From Methanobacteriota archaeon (lineage in GTDB: Archaea; Thermoplasmatota; Poseidoniia; Poseidoniales; Poseidoniaceae), in the NCBI GenBank assembly GCA_002731395.1, contig PCBQ01000024.1, forward strand, positions 22,545 to 53,055: a DNA stretch of 30,511 nucleotides, given 5' to 3'. Below, piece after piece: positions 15,678 through 23,501 of the stretch. How positions within the stretch are numbered: position 1 is the stretch's first letter; each line of letters starts with the position of its first letter. Made by a program: the position numbers and the translations under genes. The notes under the pieces were generated by a model. It was not told the origin of the DNA, did not search any database, and saw nothing but the letters and a program-made list of their open reading frames with translations.

Positions 15678-17272
15678 TGGATCTGATCAGCACCGTGCTC
15701 GTTGGCTTGCCGATGGTCGTCAGCCTGATGCTTTTGGGTCTGCTTGGCTTGATGCCGGCCTCCCTTCGTCCTCAAACGACCGAGGCCATGCGTCTGGTGA
15801 CCTTCGTGATTTCACTCGTCCTGTTCGTGGTCACCACGGCCATGGCCTTGGGATCGCTTGGCGACATCAATTGGCTCGCCATTGGGTTCAACGAATACGT
15901 GCTTGAGTTCCAGTACCCCTGGATTGAGAGCCTTGGGGTCACCTGGCACGTGGGCCTCGATGCCCTGTCCTTCCCGATGGTGTGGTTGACGGCCTTCCTG
16001 ATGCCGGTCACCCAAATCGCCACCTGGAACGAGAAAAAGGGCGCCGTCTATCATCCACTGCTCCTGCTCATGGGCGGGACGCTGATGGGCGTCTTTGTCA
16101 GCCTCGACCTCTTCATGTTCTACATCTTCTGGGAGCTGACCCTCATCCCGATGTTCTTCCTTATCCTCAAGTGGGGTGGAAAGGAGCGCCGATATGCGGC
16201 TCAGAAGTTCTTCATCTACACCTTCACGGCCTCGGTCGTGATGCTGCTCGGCTTGATCACGGTCTACTTCCTTCAGCAGCCAGCTGCGGCCACCGGTGCC
16301 GCTGGGGATTTCACCGGCCGCAGTTTCGACCTCGTGGCCCTGACCAGCCTCGCCAACGACGTGCACGAGAATGGCGGTATCTTCCTTGGCAAGACCATGC
16401 AAAGCGTCCTCTTCGTGATGCTCATGCTCGGATTCTTGGTGAAGTTGCCCGCTGCGCCTTTCCACCCCTGGCTGCCCGACGCTCACGTGCAAGCCCCCAC
16501 CGGTGGTTCGATGCTCCTGGCCGGTGTTATGCTCAAGATGGGCGCGTACGGGATGTTTCGCATCCCCATCGCGCTCTTCCCGCACGCGGTGGAGACCTTC
16601 CAATTCCTCATCATGCTGTTTGGCTTCGTGTCCTTGGTCTACGGGGCCATCGTTTGCCTTGGGCAAACGAACCTGAAGAAGATGGTCGCGTATTCCTCAG
16701 TGTCCCACATGGGTGTGATTTTGCTCGGTATCGCGAGCCAGCAACCTATTGGCTACGCTGCGGCGCTGTTCATGATGTTCGCACACGGGATCATCTCCCC
16801 CATGCTCTTCGCCGTATGTGGCGCCTTCAAGCACCACTACCACAGCATGGAAATCGGCGCCATGCGGGGCATGGCCAAGCACTCGCCATGGATCGCCACC
16901 TCGATGATGTTCGGGTGGATGGCCAGCCTTGGCCTCCCACTCTTGGCAGGTTTCGTGGCTGAGTTCCTGCTCTTGGTGGCTTACTGGGCCGCCTTTGGTT
17001 GGTGGATCCTTGGCCCTGGTCTTGCCTTGGCCATCACCGCTGCATACTACCTTTGGTCGATGCAGCGCACCATCTTCGAAGGTGGGGACGAGACCCAACC
17101 TCCGGCCACGATGGAAGGGAAGCCCATTCCTGACCTCGACCAGTCTGAGAAGGTGGCCATGCTGATCCTGGCGGTGGCGACGATCCTCTTCGGTATCTTC
17201 CCCTTCCTCGCGCTCGACATGATGGACGCGTACACGCAGACGATCTTCGCTGCCTTGTTTGGAGGTGCCTGA
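15677..17272 (+). CDS. nuoM: Complex I-like antiporter subunit M (NuoM/FpoM)
   Basis: A proton-pumping antiporter-like membrane subunit of 531 residues, a normal length. The essential Glu is E153 in the FYIFWELTLIPMFF helix, and K256 lies in GFLVKLPAAPFHPWLPDAHVQ. The signature APTGGSMLLAGVMLKMGAYG is intact, as is the central Lys of LKKMVAYSSVSHMG. Translation is coupled to nuoL through a TGATG overlap. GGAGGTG near its end serves nuoN. Nothing unusual was seen apart from a Gly/Ala-rich periplasmic-type loop around residues 200-220. Confidence 0.97.
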   Translation: MDLISTVLVGLPMVVSLMLLGLLGLMPASLRPQTTEAMRLVTFVISLVLFVVTTAMALGSLGDINWLAIGFNEYVLEFQYPWIESLGVTWHVGLDALSFPMVWLTAFLMPVTQIATWNEKKGAVYHPLLLLMGGTLMGVFVSLDLFMFYIFWELTLIPMFFLILKWGGKERRYAAQKFFIYTFTASVVMLLGLITVYFLQQPAAATGAAGDFTGRSFDLVALTSLANDVHENGGIFLGKTMQSVLFVMLMLGFLVKLPAAPFHPWLPDAHVQAPTGGSMLLAGVMLKMGAYGMFRIPIALFPHAVETFQFLIMLFGFVSLVYGAIVCLGQTNLKKMVAYSSVSHMGVILLGIASQQPIGYAAALFMMFAHGIISPMLFAVCGAFKHHYHSMEIGAMRGMAKHSPWIATSMMFGWMASLGLPLLAGFVAEFLLLVAYWAAFGWWILGPGLALAITAAYYLWSMQRTIFEGGDETQPPATMEGKPIPDLDQSEKVAMLILAVATILFGIFPFLALDMMDAYTQTIFAALFGGA

Positions 17273-17273
17273 G

Positions 17274-19010
17274 ATGAGCAGTCTGCTTCGTGTGGAGCCA
17301 TTCTCGGCCGGTTTCTTCGGTTACTTCGCGGCCGAGACCGTGCTTGCACTCGGGCTTGTTCTGATGATCGTCGTGCCCAACCTTGGTCGTGGCACCTTCC
17401 GAGTGCCTGGCACGCAGGTGCGAGTTCCCTGGTTCTTCGGTGGTGAGCGGTACGCGCTGACTGGGCGTCCTGACCTGCCCGGTTACATTTCGGTCCTGAC
17501 GCTGCTTACTGCACTCGTCTTGCTCATCAACGACCTGCTGAACACATGGGATCACACCACGCAAGAGGTGTTGGTCCATGCCGTGGGCGACGACAGCGTG
17601 CGCATCCTTGCCGCGACGCCCTTTAGCCGCTTGATGGAAGCCCTGTTCATCGGGGCTTTGTTCCTCGTGGCGCTCGCCTCCAACGACCGCTACCGTTCCA
17701 CGCCTGCTCGCGAAGTGCGCAGCCTTTCTGCGCTGTACAACAACCGTCGGCAGGCTGACCTCCACATCCTGCTGCTGACGTGTGCACTCGGGATGACCAC
17801 GGTGGCCTTGGCCGAGAACCTGTTCGTGCTCTTCGTCGGGTTGGAGTTGGCCGGCTTCTCGAGCTACATTCTCGTGGCGTTCAACAAGGAGTCGAAATTC
17901 GGCTCTGAAGGCGGCATGAAGTACTTCATGGTCGGATCGGCTTCCTCGGGGGTTGGTCTCTACGGCTTGTCCTTGCTCTACCTCTGGGCAGGCACCCTGC
18001 AGGTCGACGCCTTGGCGTTGGCATGGTCGAACATCGGCCAGGAGATCCTGCCGTACGTTGCGCTCGGGCTGATGCTGGTTGGCTTCGGGTTCAAGGTCAG
18101 CGCCGCTCCCTTCCACTTTGCTGCCCCTGACGCTTACGCCGGTGCATCCTCGCCCTTCGCAGGACTGCTGGCCACGGCCAGCAAAGCGATGGGCATGGTC
18201 GGGTTGTTCCGCATTTTGCTGGTGATCACCTTGCCCGAGGGCACCGAAGGCAGCGCCGTCTGGCTCGTGCTCCTCGGCGTGCTTGCGGCCATCACGATGA
18301 CGTGGGGTAACCTGGCCGCGTTGGGCAGCAAGAACCCCAAGCGCATGCTGGCTTACTCCTCGGTCGCCCACGCGGGCTACATGATGGCCGCGTTGACCGC
18401 AGTTGGCGTTTGGAACCTGGGCGAGGCTTCCCTTGACGGAGCCGCAGAAGCGGCCTCTGAAGCAGTCCTGACCGCCTTGCTGTTCCACCTCGTGGTGCTT
18501 GTGGCGTTCAAGATGGGCGCCTTCCTTGTCATCGGGCTGCTTGAACAGGAAGGCGAGGTCAAGGATGACCGCACGTTGTCCGGCCTCAGCAAGCGCTCCC
18601 CGCTGCTTGCGGTCGTCATGTTCGTGTTCATGCTCAGCCTGGCCGGCGTACCTCCGCTCTCGGGTTTCCTTTCCAAGCTCCTGGTCATCATGGGTATCGT
18701 CAAGGTCGCCGCCGTCGATGTCGCGGGGAGCGGTGCCTCTGTCAGCGTGTTTGGCCTCGACTTGCACTGGGTGTGGTCCTTGGCGCTTCTCATGGTGCTC
18801 AACAGCGCCATCTCGGTGTACTACTACCTCCGCATCGGCGTGGTGATGTTCTTCGATGCCCCTGCGGTCGGTCGTGACCGACCGGTGCCTCGTACCGTCT
18901 TCACCGCGATCGCCATCGCAATTTGCCTGACTGGAACCGTCGGATTCGGCGTGTGGGGTGACCCGCTCATCGAGGTCTGCCGAGATGCAGCCGAGGCTCT
19001 GCTTCGTTGA
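17274..19010 (+). CDS. nuoN: Complex I-like antiporter subunit N (NuoN/FpoN)
   Basis: The third antiporter-like subunit, next to NuoK in the assembled complex. It is 578 residues from the ATG at 17274, chosen because GGAGGTG sits eight bases upstream and it directly follows the nuoM stop; a TTG at 17259 would overlap nuoM. Family marks are LFVLFVGLELAGFSSYILVAF, the FGFKVSAAPFHFAAPDAYAG helix with its Lys, and KRMLAYSSVAHAGYMMA. It is somewhat longer than the typical 480-500, mostly in an N-terminal loop and a loop near residues 385-405. It closes the operon; no genes for NuoE, NuoF or NuoG follow. Confidence 0.95.
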   Translation: MSSLLRVEPFSAGFFGYFAAETVLALGLVLMIVVPNLGRGTFRVPGTQVRVPWFFGGERYALTGRPDLPGYISVLTLLTALVLLINDLLNTWDHTTQEVLVHAVGDDSVRILAATPFSRLMEALFIGALFLVALASNDRYRSTPAREVRSLSALYNNRRQADLHILLLTCALGMTTVALAENLFVLFVGLELAGFSSYILVAFNKESKFGSEGGMKYFMVGSASSGVGLYGLSLLYLWAGTLQVDALALAWSNIGQEILPYVALGLMLVGFGFKVSAAPFHFAAPDAYAGASSPFAGLLATASKAMGMVGLFRILLVITLPEGTEGSAVWLVLLGVLAAITMTWGNLAALGSKNPKRMLAYSSVAHAGYMMAALTAVGVWNLGEASLDGAAEAASEAVLTALLFHLVVLVAFKMGAFLVIGLLEQEGEVKDDRTLSGLSKRSPLLAVVMFVFMLSLAGVPPLSGFLSKLLVIMGIVKVAAVDVAGSGASVSVFGLDLHWVWSLALLMVLNSAISVYYYLRIGVVMFFDAPAVGRDRPVPRTVFTAIAIAICLTGTVGFGVWGDPLIEVCRDAAEALLR

Positions 19011-19070
19011 GCGTATCGCTTGCGGTGGGATTGAAGAGGGGTCGTCCGCTCGCTGAGTTGGGCGACGGCA

Positions 19071-19793
19071 ATGGGGCGACGACGCGAGGAGAAGGTCGAC
19101 GAGGAAGAACTCGCTCGGCTCGAGTCTCCTGAAGGCGAAGCCAGCGTTGGCCGCATCCGCGTCAAGATGCCCAATTCAAAGGTCAACGAGATGTTCGCTT
19201 TGGCCGAACAAATCCTCGGCGGACGCCGAGTGAACGTGCTCTGTGCCGATGGCGAGATGCGGCTTGCGCGCATACCCGGTAAGATGCGCCGTCGTCAATG
19301 GGTGCGCGAAGGCGATCTCATCATCGTATGGCCTTGGGATTTTCAAGACAGCAAAGCCGACGTGAAGCACCGCTACACCAAGACTCAAGCGATGTACCTC
19401 TCGCGAAAGGGCGTCCTACCGGACGTCGTGGACCTGTTTGGGACCTCCTTCTCTGGCGACGAATACGACGAGGACGACGACCTCTTCGGTGATGTCGACG
19501 AAGGCGAGGCCGTTGAGGAGGACGCTGGCGACGACCTCTTCGGCGACGACGGAGACAACGAGGAGATGTTCGCTGACGACGAGGACGACGACCTCTTTGG
19601 CGATGATGACGATGATGACGACCTCTTCGGCGATGATGACGATGATGACGACCTCTTCGGCGATGGTGATGGCGACGAAGCGCCAGCGCCTGAACCTGAG
19701 GCAGAGGTTGCCCCTGAAGTGACGCCGATCAGTTTCGAGGAAGACGAAGGAGATGATGACGTCACCGACGGCGTTGACGAACTCTTCGGCTGA
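19071..19793 (+). CDS. Translation initiation factor aIF1A with long acidic DLFG-repeat tail
   Basis: The archaeal counterpart of eIF1A binds the small ribosomal subunit at the A site and aids start-codon selection. Residues about 25-110 are the OB-fold: RIRVKMPNSKVNEMFALAEQ, then VLCADGEMRLARIPGKMRRR, then GDLIIVWPWDFQ. Typical aIF1A is about 100-115 residues; this protein is 240. From residue 121 onward it is an acidic tail with eight copies of a short motif: seven [D/E]LFG and one EMFA. The last copy, DELFG, is at the very C-terminus. Three central copies are in an exact 10-residue repeat. Eukaryotic eIF1A also has an acidic C-terminal tail that contacts eIF5B, but repeats like these are not something I know in aIF1A. 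It lies 60 bases after nuoN with no clear promoter and just upstream of RIO1. Confidence 0.93.
   Translation: MGRRREEKVDEEELARLESPEGEASVGRIRVKMPNSKVNEMFALAEQILGGRRVNVLCADGEMRLARIPGKMRRRQWVREGDLIIVWPWDFQDSKADVKHRYTKTQAMYLSRKGVLPDVVDLFGTSFSGDEYDEDDDLFGDVDEGEAVEEDAGDDLFGDDGDNEEMFADDEDDDLFGDDDDDDDLFGDDDDDDDLFGDGDGDEAPAPEPEAEVAPEVTPISFEEDEGDDDVTDGVDELFG
19587..19670 (+). repeat. 30-bp tandem repeat inside the aIF1A tail
   Basis: Two adjacent 30-base units (19587-19616 and 19617-19646) differ at only one base (T/C at 19598) and encode DDLFGDDDDD. A third, diverged unit follows from 19647 (DDLFGDGDGD). The period is a multiple of three, so copy-number change would keep the frame. This points to recent duplication by slippage or unequal exchange within a coding region. 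Confidence 0.85.
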
Positions 19794-19835
19794 GCAGGCT
19801 TCAAAGGAGCAGCGCTTCAACCGCATGGTGTTGGC

Positions 19836-20816
19836 ATGTCGTGGGACGAGGACGGTTGGGACGAGTTGGCCGAGCGGTCAGCACAGCGCCGCCGCCGCCG
19901 CCGTCCTCGTACAAAGATGACCAAGGAGGCCGCCGCCGACCACGCCCACGAACAGGCAGAACGTGATGCCTTCGTGTCGGGATTGGAGCAAGGCGGTTCG
20001 GAATACCGCTGGATGAAAGAAGCGCGGTATCGCGGCATGTTCCGTGACATCGAGGGGAAACTGCAAGGTGTGCTCGGCTCGGGGCCTTTCGAGTGGGTTG
20101 ACCGCCGGGTGTTCGATCAGGTCTTTGACCGCTTGACCCTGCTTTCCGTCTACAAATTGATGACCTCAGGCGCCGTTGACACCTTGGACCATCCCATCGC
20201 ACGAGGCAAGGAGGCCCACGTCTTTCACGGGACGGACCTTGATGGCGGTCCGGTTGCGGTGAAAATCTTCCATACGTCCAATGCCGTGTTCCGAAATCTC
20301 GTGCAGTACATCGAAGGCGATCAGCGCTTTGGTGGCCTCAAACGCCGTCATCGCGACCTCGTTGACATCTGGGTGCGGAAAGAGCACAGGAACCTCGAGC
20401 GTCTGTCCCGCTGGGGTCTCCCCGTGCCAAAGGCTGTGGCGGTTCACCGCAACGTGTTGGTGATGGAGTACATTGGTACGGATGAATCTCCGGCCAAGAA
20501 ACTCCGCGAGGTCGTGGTGGAGGATCCAGCATCTGTGTACGACACGTTGCTCCATTTCCTCGCTGTGTCGTGGCAAAAAGCCCGATTGGTTCACGGCGAT
20601 TTTTCGCCCTACAACATCTTGTGGCATGAAGGTCAACCGGTCGTTATCGACGTCGGTCAAGCGGTCATTGACACCCATCCCAAAGCCAAGGAATTCCTTG
20701 TCCGTGACGTGACCAGGTTGGTCGAGTGGGCACAAAAACAGGGCCTTGATGTCAGCCTTGCAGAGGCCATGGCGGACGTGCTGGAAATGCCCCTTGACGA
20801 GGTTGACGAGGCCTAA
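19836..20816 (+). CDS. rio1: RIO1-family serine/threonine protein kinase
   Basis: An atypical kinase/ATPase needed for late maturation of the small ribosomal subunit. It is 326 residues. The nucleotide-binding loop is IARGKEAHVF (122-130), the ATP-binding Lys is K143 in VAVKIF, the catalytic loop is LVHGDFSPYNIL with D255 and N260, and the metal-binding Asp is D272 in VIDVGQAV, followed by the RIO1-typical HPKA. It lacks the winged-helix N-terminus of RIO2, so RIO1 is preferred. The N-terminus is a basic, charged extension (an Arg run at 18-23). The partner genes aIF1A (upstream) and the KH protein (downstream, opposite strand) support a role in 30S assembly. Its TAA stop directly abuts the stop of the KH gene. 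Confidence 0.95.
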   Translation: MSWDEDGWDELAERSAQRRRRRRPRTKMTKEAAADHAHEQAERDAFVSGLEQGGSEYRWMKEARYRGMFRDIEGKLQGVLGSGPFEWVDRRVFDQVFDRLTLLSVYKLMTSGAVDTLDHPIARGKEAHVFHGTDLDGGPVAVKIFHTSNAVFRNLVQYIEGDQRFGGLKRRHRDLVDIWVRKEHRNLERLSRWGLPVPKAVAVHRNVLVMEYIGTDESPAKKLREVVVEDPASVYDTLLHFLAVSWQKARLVHGDFSPYNILWHEGQPVVIDVGQAVIDTHPKAKEFLVRDVTRLVEWAQKQGLDVSLAEAMADVLEMPLDEVDEA

Positions 20817-21563
20817 TCACTCCTCTTCCCAAGTGACCGCTTCGTCTTCAGCGAGGTCCATCAGTGCCTCAACCGCTTCCTCGTTGTCAGGATCAACCTG
20901 GGTGGCGCGGAAGCGTCGATGGCGTCGTTCTCGAGCAAGCCCAAGCCCGGGCACGAGGTTCTCGAAGCCAGTGCTGTCCTGCCCGTCTTCTTCGCGCAAT
21001 TCGATGCTCTCGAGGCTCCTGCGCTCAAGTCGATTCTTTCGCGTGGTCCGCTCAAGAAAGCTCAGCACGGTGCCGTGCTCTGCTCCACCTGCAATCATGT
21101 CCACGGCTTGACGAGCGAGAGCAAGGCCCTCCTCGGGTCCGATAACCACCACGGTGGACTTGTAAATCGTGATGCTGGTCGAGGTCAATCCCTCTATGCG
21201 TTGACGGATTTTTCCTTGGCTACCAATCACCCGTGAGCGGATACGCTGGAGCTGCTTCCCTCGCTTTCCTACATGATCGCGAAGGTCAACCATCTCGAAA
21301 TAGCAGTCGTCTTCAAACAGCGTCAAAGCGGTGTTTGGGGCCATGCCACGACCGATGGCTTTGATCACGTCGGGCATCTTGAGGGCTTTCACAGGATCGT
21401 AGGTTCCCGGCTCACCCCACTCAACCTCAACGTCACCGCTTTCAGAGTCGATGGCGATGAACTCGGCACCGGCCGCCTTGGCCAGAGCTTTCACCGTGCC
21501 ACCTTTGGCCCCGATGAGCACCGCGATGCGGTCTTTCGGCACCCGTGGCAGGGCTTGTCGCAT
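20817..21563 (-). CDS. Two-KH-domain RNA-binding protein, Pno1/Dim2 type
   Basis: It likely binds pre-16S rRNA near its 3' end during 30S assembly, as Pno1/Dim2 does. It is 248 residues from the ATG at 21563. KH1 (about 5-50) carries the GxxG loop GAKG at 18-21 in the phrase IAVLIGAKGGTVKALAKAAG. KH2 (about 90-165) carries GSQG at 114-117 in SRVIGSQGKIRQRIEGLTSTSI. The region after about 175 is a charged extension, longer than in typical archaeal Pno1 of about 180-200 residues, ending in an acidic TWEEE tail. The open frame extends 44 codons upstream into the next gene, but that segment has no KH features. It is the last gene of a minus-strand pair with the surface protein 25 bases upstream, and is tail to tail with RIO1. 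Confidence 0.92.
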   Translation of the reverse strand: MRQALPRVPKDRIAVLIGAKGGTVKALAKAAGAEFIAIDSESGDVEVEWGEPGTYDPVKALKMPDVIKAIGRGMAPNTALTLFEDDCYFEMVDLRDHVGKRGKQLQRIRSRVIGSQGKIRQRIEGLTSTSITIYKSTVVVIGPEEGLALARQAVDMIAGGAEHGTVLSFLERTTRKNRLERRSLESIELREEDGQDSTGFENLVPGLGLARERRHRRFRATQVDPDNEEAVEALMDLAEDEAVTWEEE

Positions 21564-21588
21564 GGTGCACCGGAACTGCCGCTCCCTT

Positions 21589-23427
21589 TCAATCCCGTGG
21601 GCGTCGCGTAACCGCGCCACATAGCAGACCGGCGAGCAGCAGGAGCCCGATTGAGGGTGCAAAGGACGGAACCAGCCCAGGACTGATCGTCGCACCGGTC
21701 ACCACGAAATGGATGGCGTTGTTGCCTTCGTTGTATTCATCGATCGTGTCAGAAGGATCGATGACCACTCGAATGTCGAGTTGGCCTTGCACCGTCACGG
21801 TCAGGTTCCATGTCATCGAATGGGTGCCGTTCGAGAGACTTCCAGCGGGAAGGGTTCTCGATTCCATGACCGTCCAATCCACCGCAGCAAAGCGGTCAGC
21901 AGGGGCGGTTTCCAGCCGGACGACGACGGTTCCATCGTACCCTTCGTTGGCGTCGACGGTGGACTCGATTTGCACACCACCTGTTGCTTGACCGGGACGA
22001 ACAATGAGTCGATCGATGGTGGTGTTGGTGGCGTTCCACATCATGTCTAAACCGGGAAGGACCTGGAACGAGGCGGTGGGTGTTACGATGGTGTTGCCTG
22101 CACCGTCGATTACCGTCGCACGCAGGAGAAGGTACTGACCGGATTTCGTCGCCCATGATGCAAGCTCAAGTGTTGTGTTCAGGCCGGCGTTGTTGCCGAG
22201 CGTGATCCAACGACCCGTGATGTCGGGGATGCTGCCCACACCGTTGGTGTCGAAGCCGTACTCAATGGTCGACGCGGTGTGGTCAATCCCGGACCCCGCG
22301 TCCTCGGCCACGTATCGGATGGGCGCAGGTAGGACGCGGTTGGTGGTCAGTTCCTCCACGACCCATCCGTAACCTTCCGGAGGGGTCAGGTCGACGTTTA
22401 CCGGCAGTTGAGTGACCGCGCCGACGTTGCCCACACGGTCGACGCTGCGGAGACGAACGATGTTCTCGCCTTCGGGCAGGGTCAGGTCGAGGCTGTCCGC
22501 ATCGGTGCTCTGCCAGGACGCTCCATCGAGCGAGTATTCGGTGGATGCAACACCCGATCCAAAGCCGTCATCGGCCGTGCTCTTGAGCCCATTGAGCGTG
22601 ATGTCGTTGTTCATCTGCCATCCGCCACTGCTGCCAACCGTGATGGTACCGATGTCTGGGCCGGTGCGGTCGATGCCGATGAAACGGGTGAGGGTTGCTG
22701 ACAGGCCCGATGCGTCGAGGACGTTGAGGCGTGGGTTCCAGGTGCCTTCGGTGAGGTCACCAGGCGTCCAGTCCCATCCGTAGGTCAGCGTCCCCGGTCC
22801 ATCGGTGGAAGGATTGCCCGTGCCTGGCACGTTGGAGAGTGTCGCCCGCTCAAGGTCGTCATCGCTGGCTCCCCATCGAAATTGCAAGGTGCCGTTGGCT
22901 GGCGTCGCGAACCACCAGCGGTCGTTGGACGACGTACCGTTTCCAGCCCCGGGGTTGAGCACTGTGAACGCGGTGATGACCGGGACCTGATTGGCGATGA
23001 TGAAGTTCGAGGAGAATCCGGTCACCTCCGCATCGACGTCTGCGTCATGGCCGACGGCGCGAAGTTGGTAAGATCCGTTGGTCATGGTCGTGGTGTCGAG
23101 TTGAGCGAACCATGGGCTGGAACTTCGGTTCCCCACTTCAACCCAGCCGCTTCCGTCACTGACCTCGACGCGGACCCACGACAGGTTGCCCGTACCCGTG
23201 GACGTCACGCTGACCGACAGGAGTCCTGTGACCGATTCCCCCTCGCTGGGGCCGCTGAAGGTCAGGGCGAGGGAGCTGGTGCTTGACAAGGGAACCTGCG
23301 GTTCATGCAAGCTCGGTGCGGGGGCCATCGGTTGGACCAAGGCCAGCACCAAGACGGCGAGGAGAAGCACGGAACCGGTCCCCCTCATGGACCACAGACC
23401 GTTCCTGCCGTCCTTCAATCCTCCCAT
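21589..23427 (-). CDS. Secreted Ig-like/CARDB surface protein with C-terminal sorting-like signal
   Basis: A 612-residue protein. The N-terminus has a signal peptide (GSVLLLAVLVLALVQPM). Several beta-sandwich domains follow, in the style of bacterial Ig-like repeats: VPVITAFTVLNPG, DRTGPDIGTITVGS, and SLDGASWQSTDADSLDLTLPEGENIVRLRSVDRVGNVG. Next comes a CARDB-like domain ending DTIDEYNEGNNAIHFVV. The end is VPSFAP (586-591), a hydrophobic stretch and a basic RRPRD tail. This tripartite tail resembles archaeal CTERM sorting signals processed by archaeosortases, in particular the VPXXXP type. Start alternatives are the ATG at 23427 (used) and an internal ATG at 23388. Function is unknown; cell-surface binding is likely. 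It is divergent from the gene at 23502, with a 74-base shared upstream region and no obvious TATA box. Confidence 0.82.
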   Translation of the reverse strand: MGGLKDGRNGLWSMRGTGSVLLLAVLVLALVQPMAPAPSLHEPQVPLSSTSSLALTFSGPSEGESVTGLLSVSVTSTGTGNLSWVRVEVSDGSGWVEVGNRSSSPWFAQLDTTTMTNGSYQLRAVGHDADVDAEVTGFSSNFIIANQVPVITAFTVLNPGAGNGTSSNDRWWFATPANGTLQFRWGASDDDLERATLSNVPGTGNPSTDGPGTLTYGWDWTPGDLTEGTWNPRLNVLDASGLSATLTRFIGIDRTGPDIGTITVGSSGGWQMNNDITLNGLKSTADDGFGSGVASTEYSLDGASWQSTDADSLDLTLPEGENIVRLRSVDRVGNVGAVTQLPVNVDLTPPEGYGWVVEELTTNRVLPAPIRYVAEDAGSGIDHTASTIEYGFDTNGVGSIPDITGRWITLGNNAGLNTTLELASWATKSGQYLLLRATVIDGAGNTIVTPTASFQVLPGLDMMWNATNTTIDRLIVRPGQATGGVQIESTVDANEGYDGTVVVRLETAPADRFAAVDWTVMESRTLPAGSLSNGTHSMTWNLTVTVQGQLDIRVVIDPSDTIDEYNEGNNAIHFVVTGATISPGLVPSFAPSIGLLLLAGLLCGAVTRRPRD

Positions 23428-23501
23428 GCACTGAGGGACTGGGGCCCGAAACCGCGTTGCATGGAGAGAGGTTCAAGTGCTGTGCGAGCGTGTTCCTGCT
23501 C

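Noticed and set aside
17034..18767. Minus-strand open frame of 577 codons opposite nuoN
   Set aside because: Same reason: antisense of a membrane protein gene; nuoN motifs on the plus strand are complete.
23428..23501. Divergent promoter between the two surface-protein genes
   Set aside because: A shared promoter must exist near here, but the 74 bases are GC-rich and show no TATA-like or palindromic element convincing enough to place.
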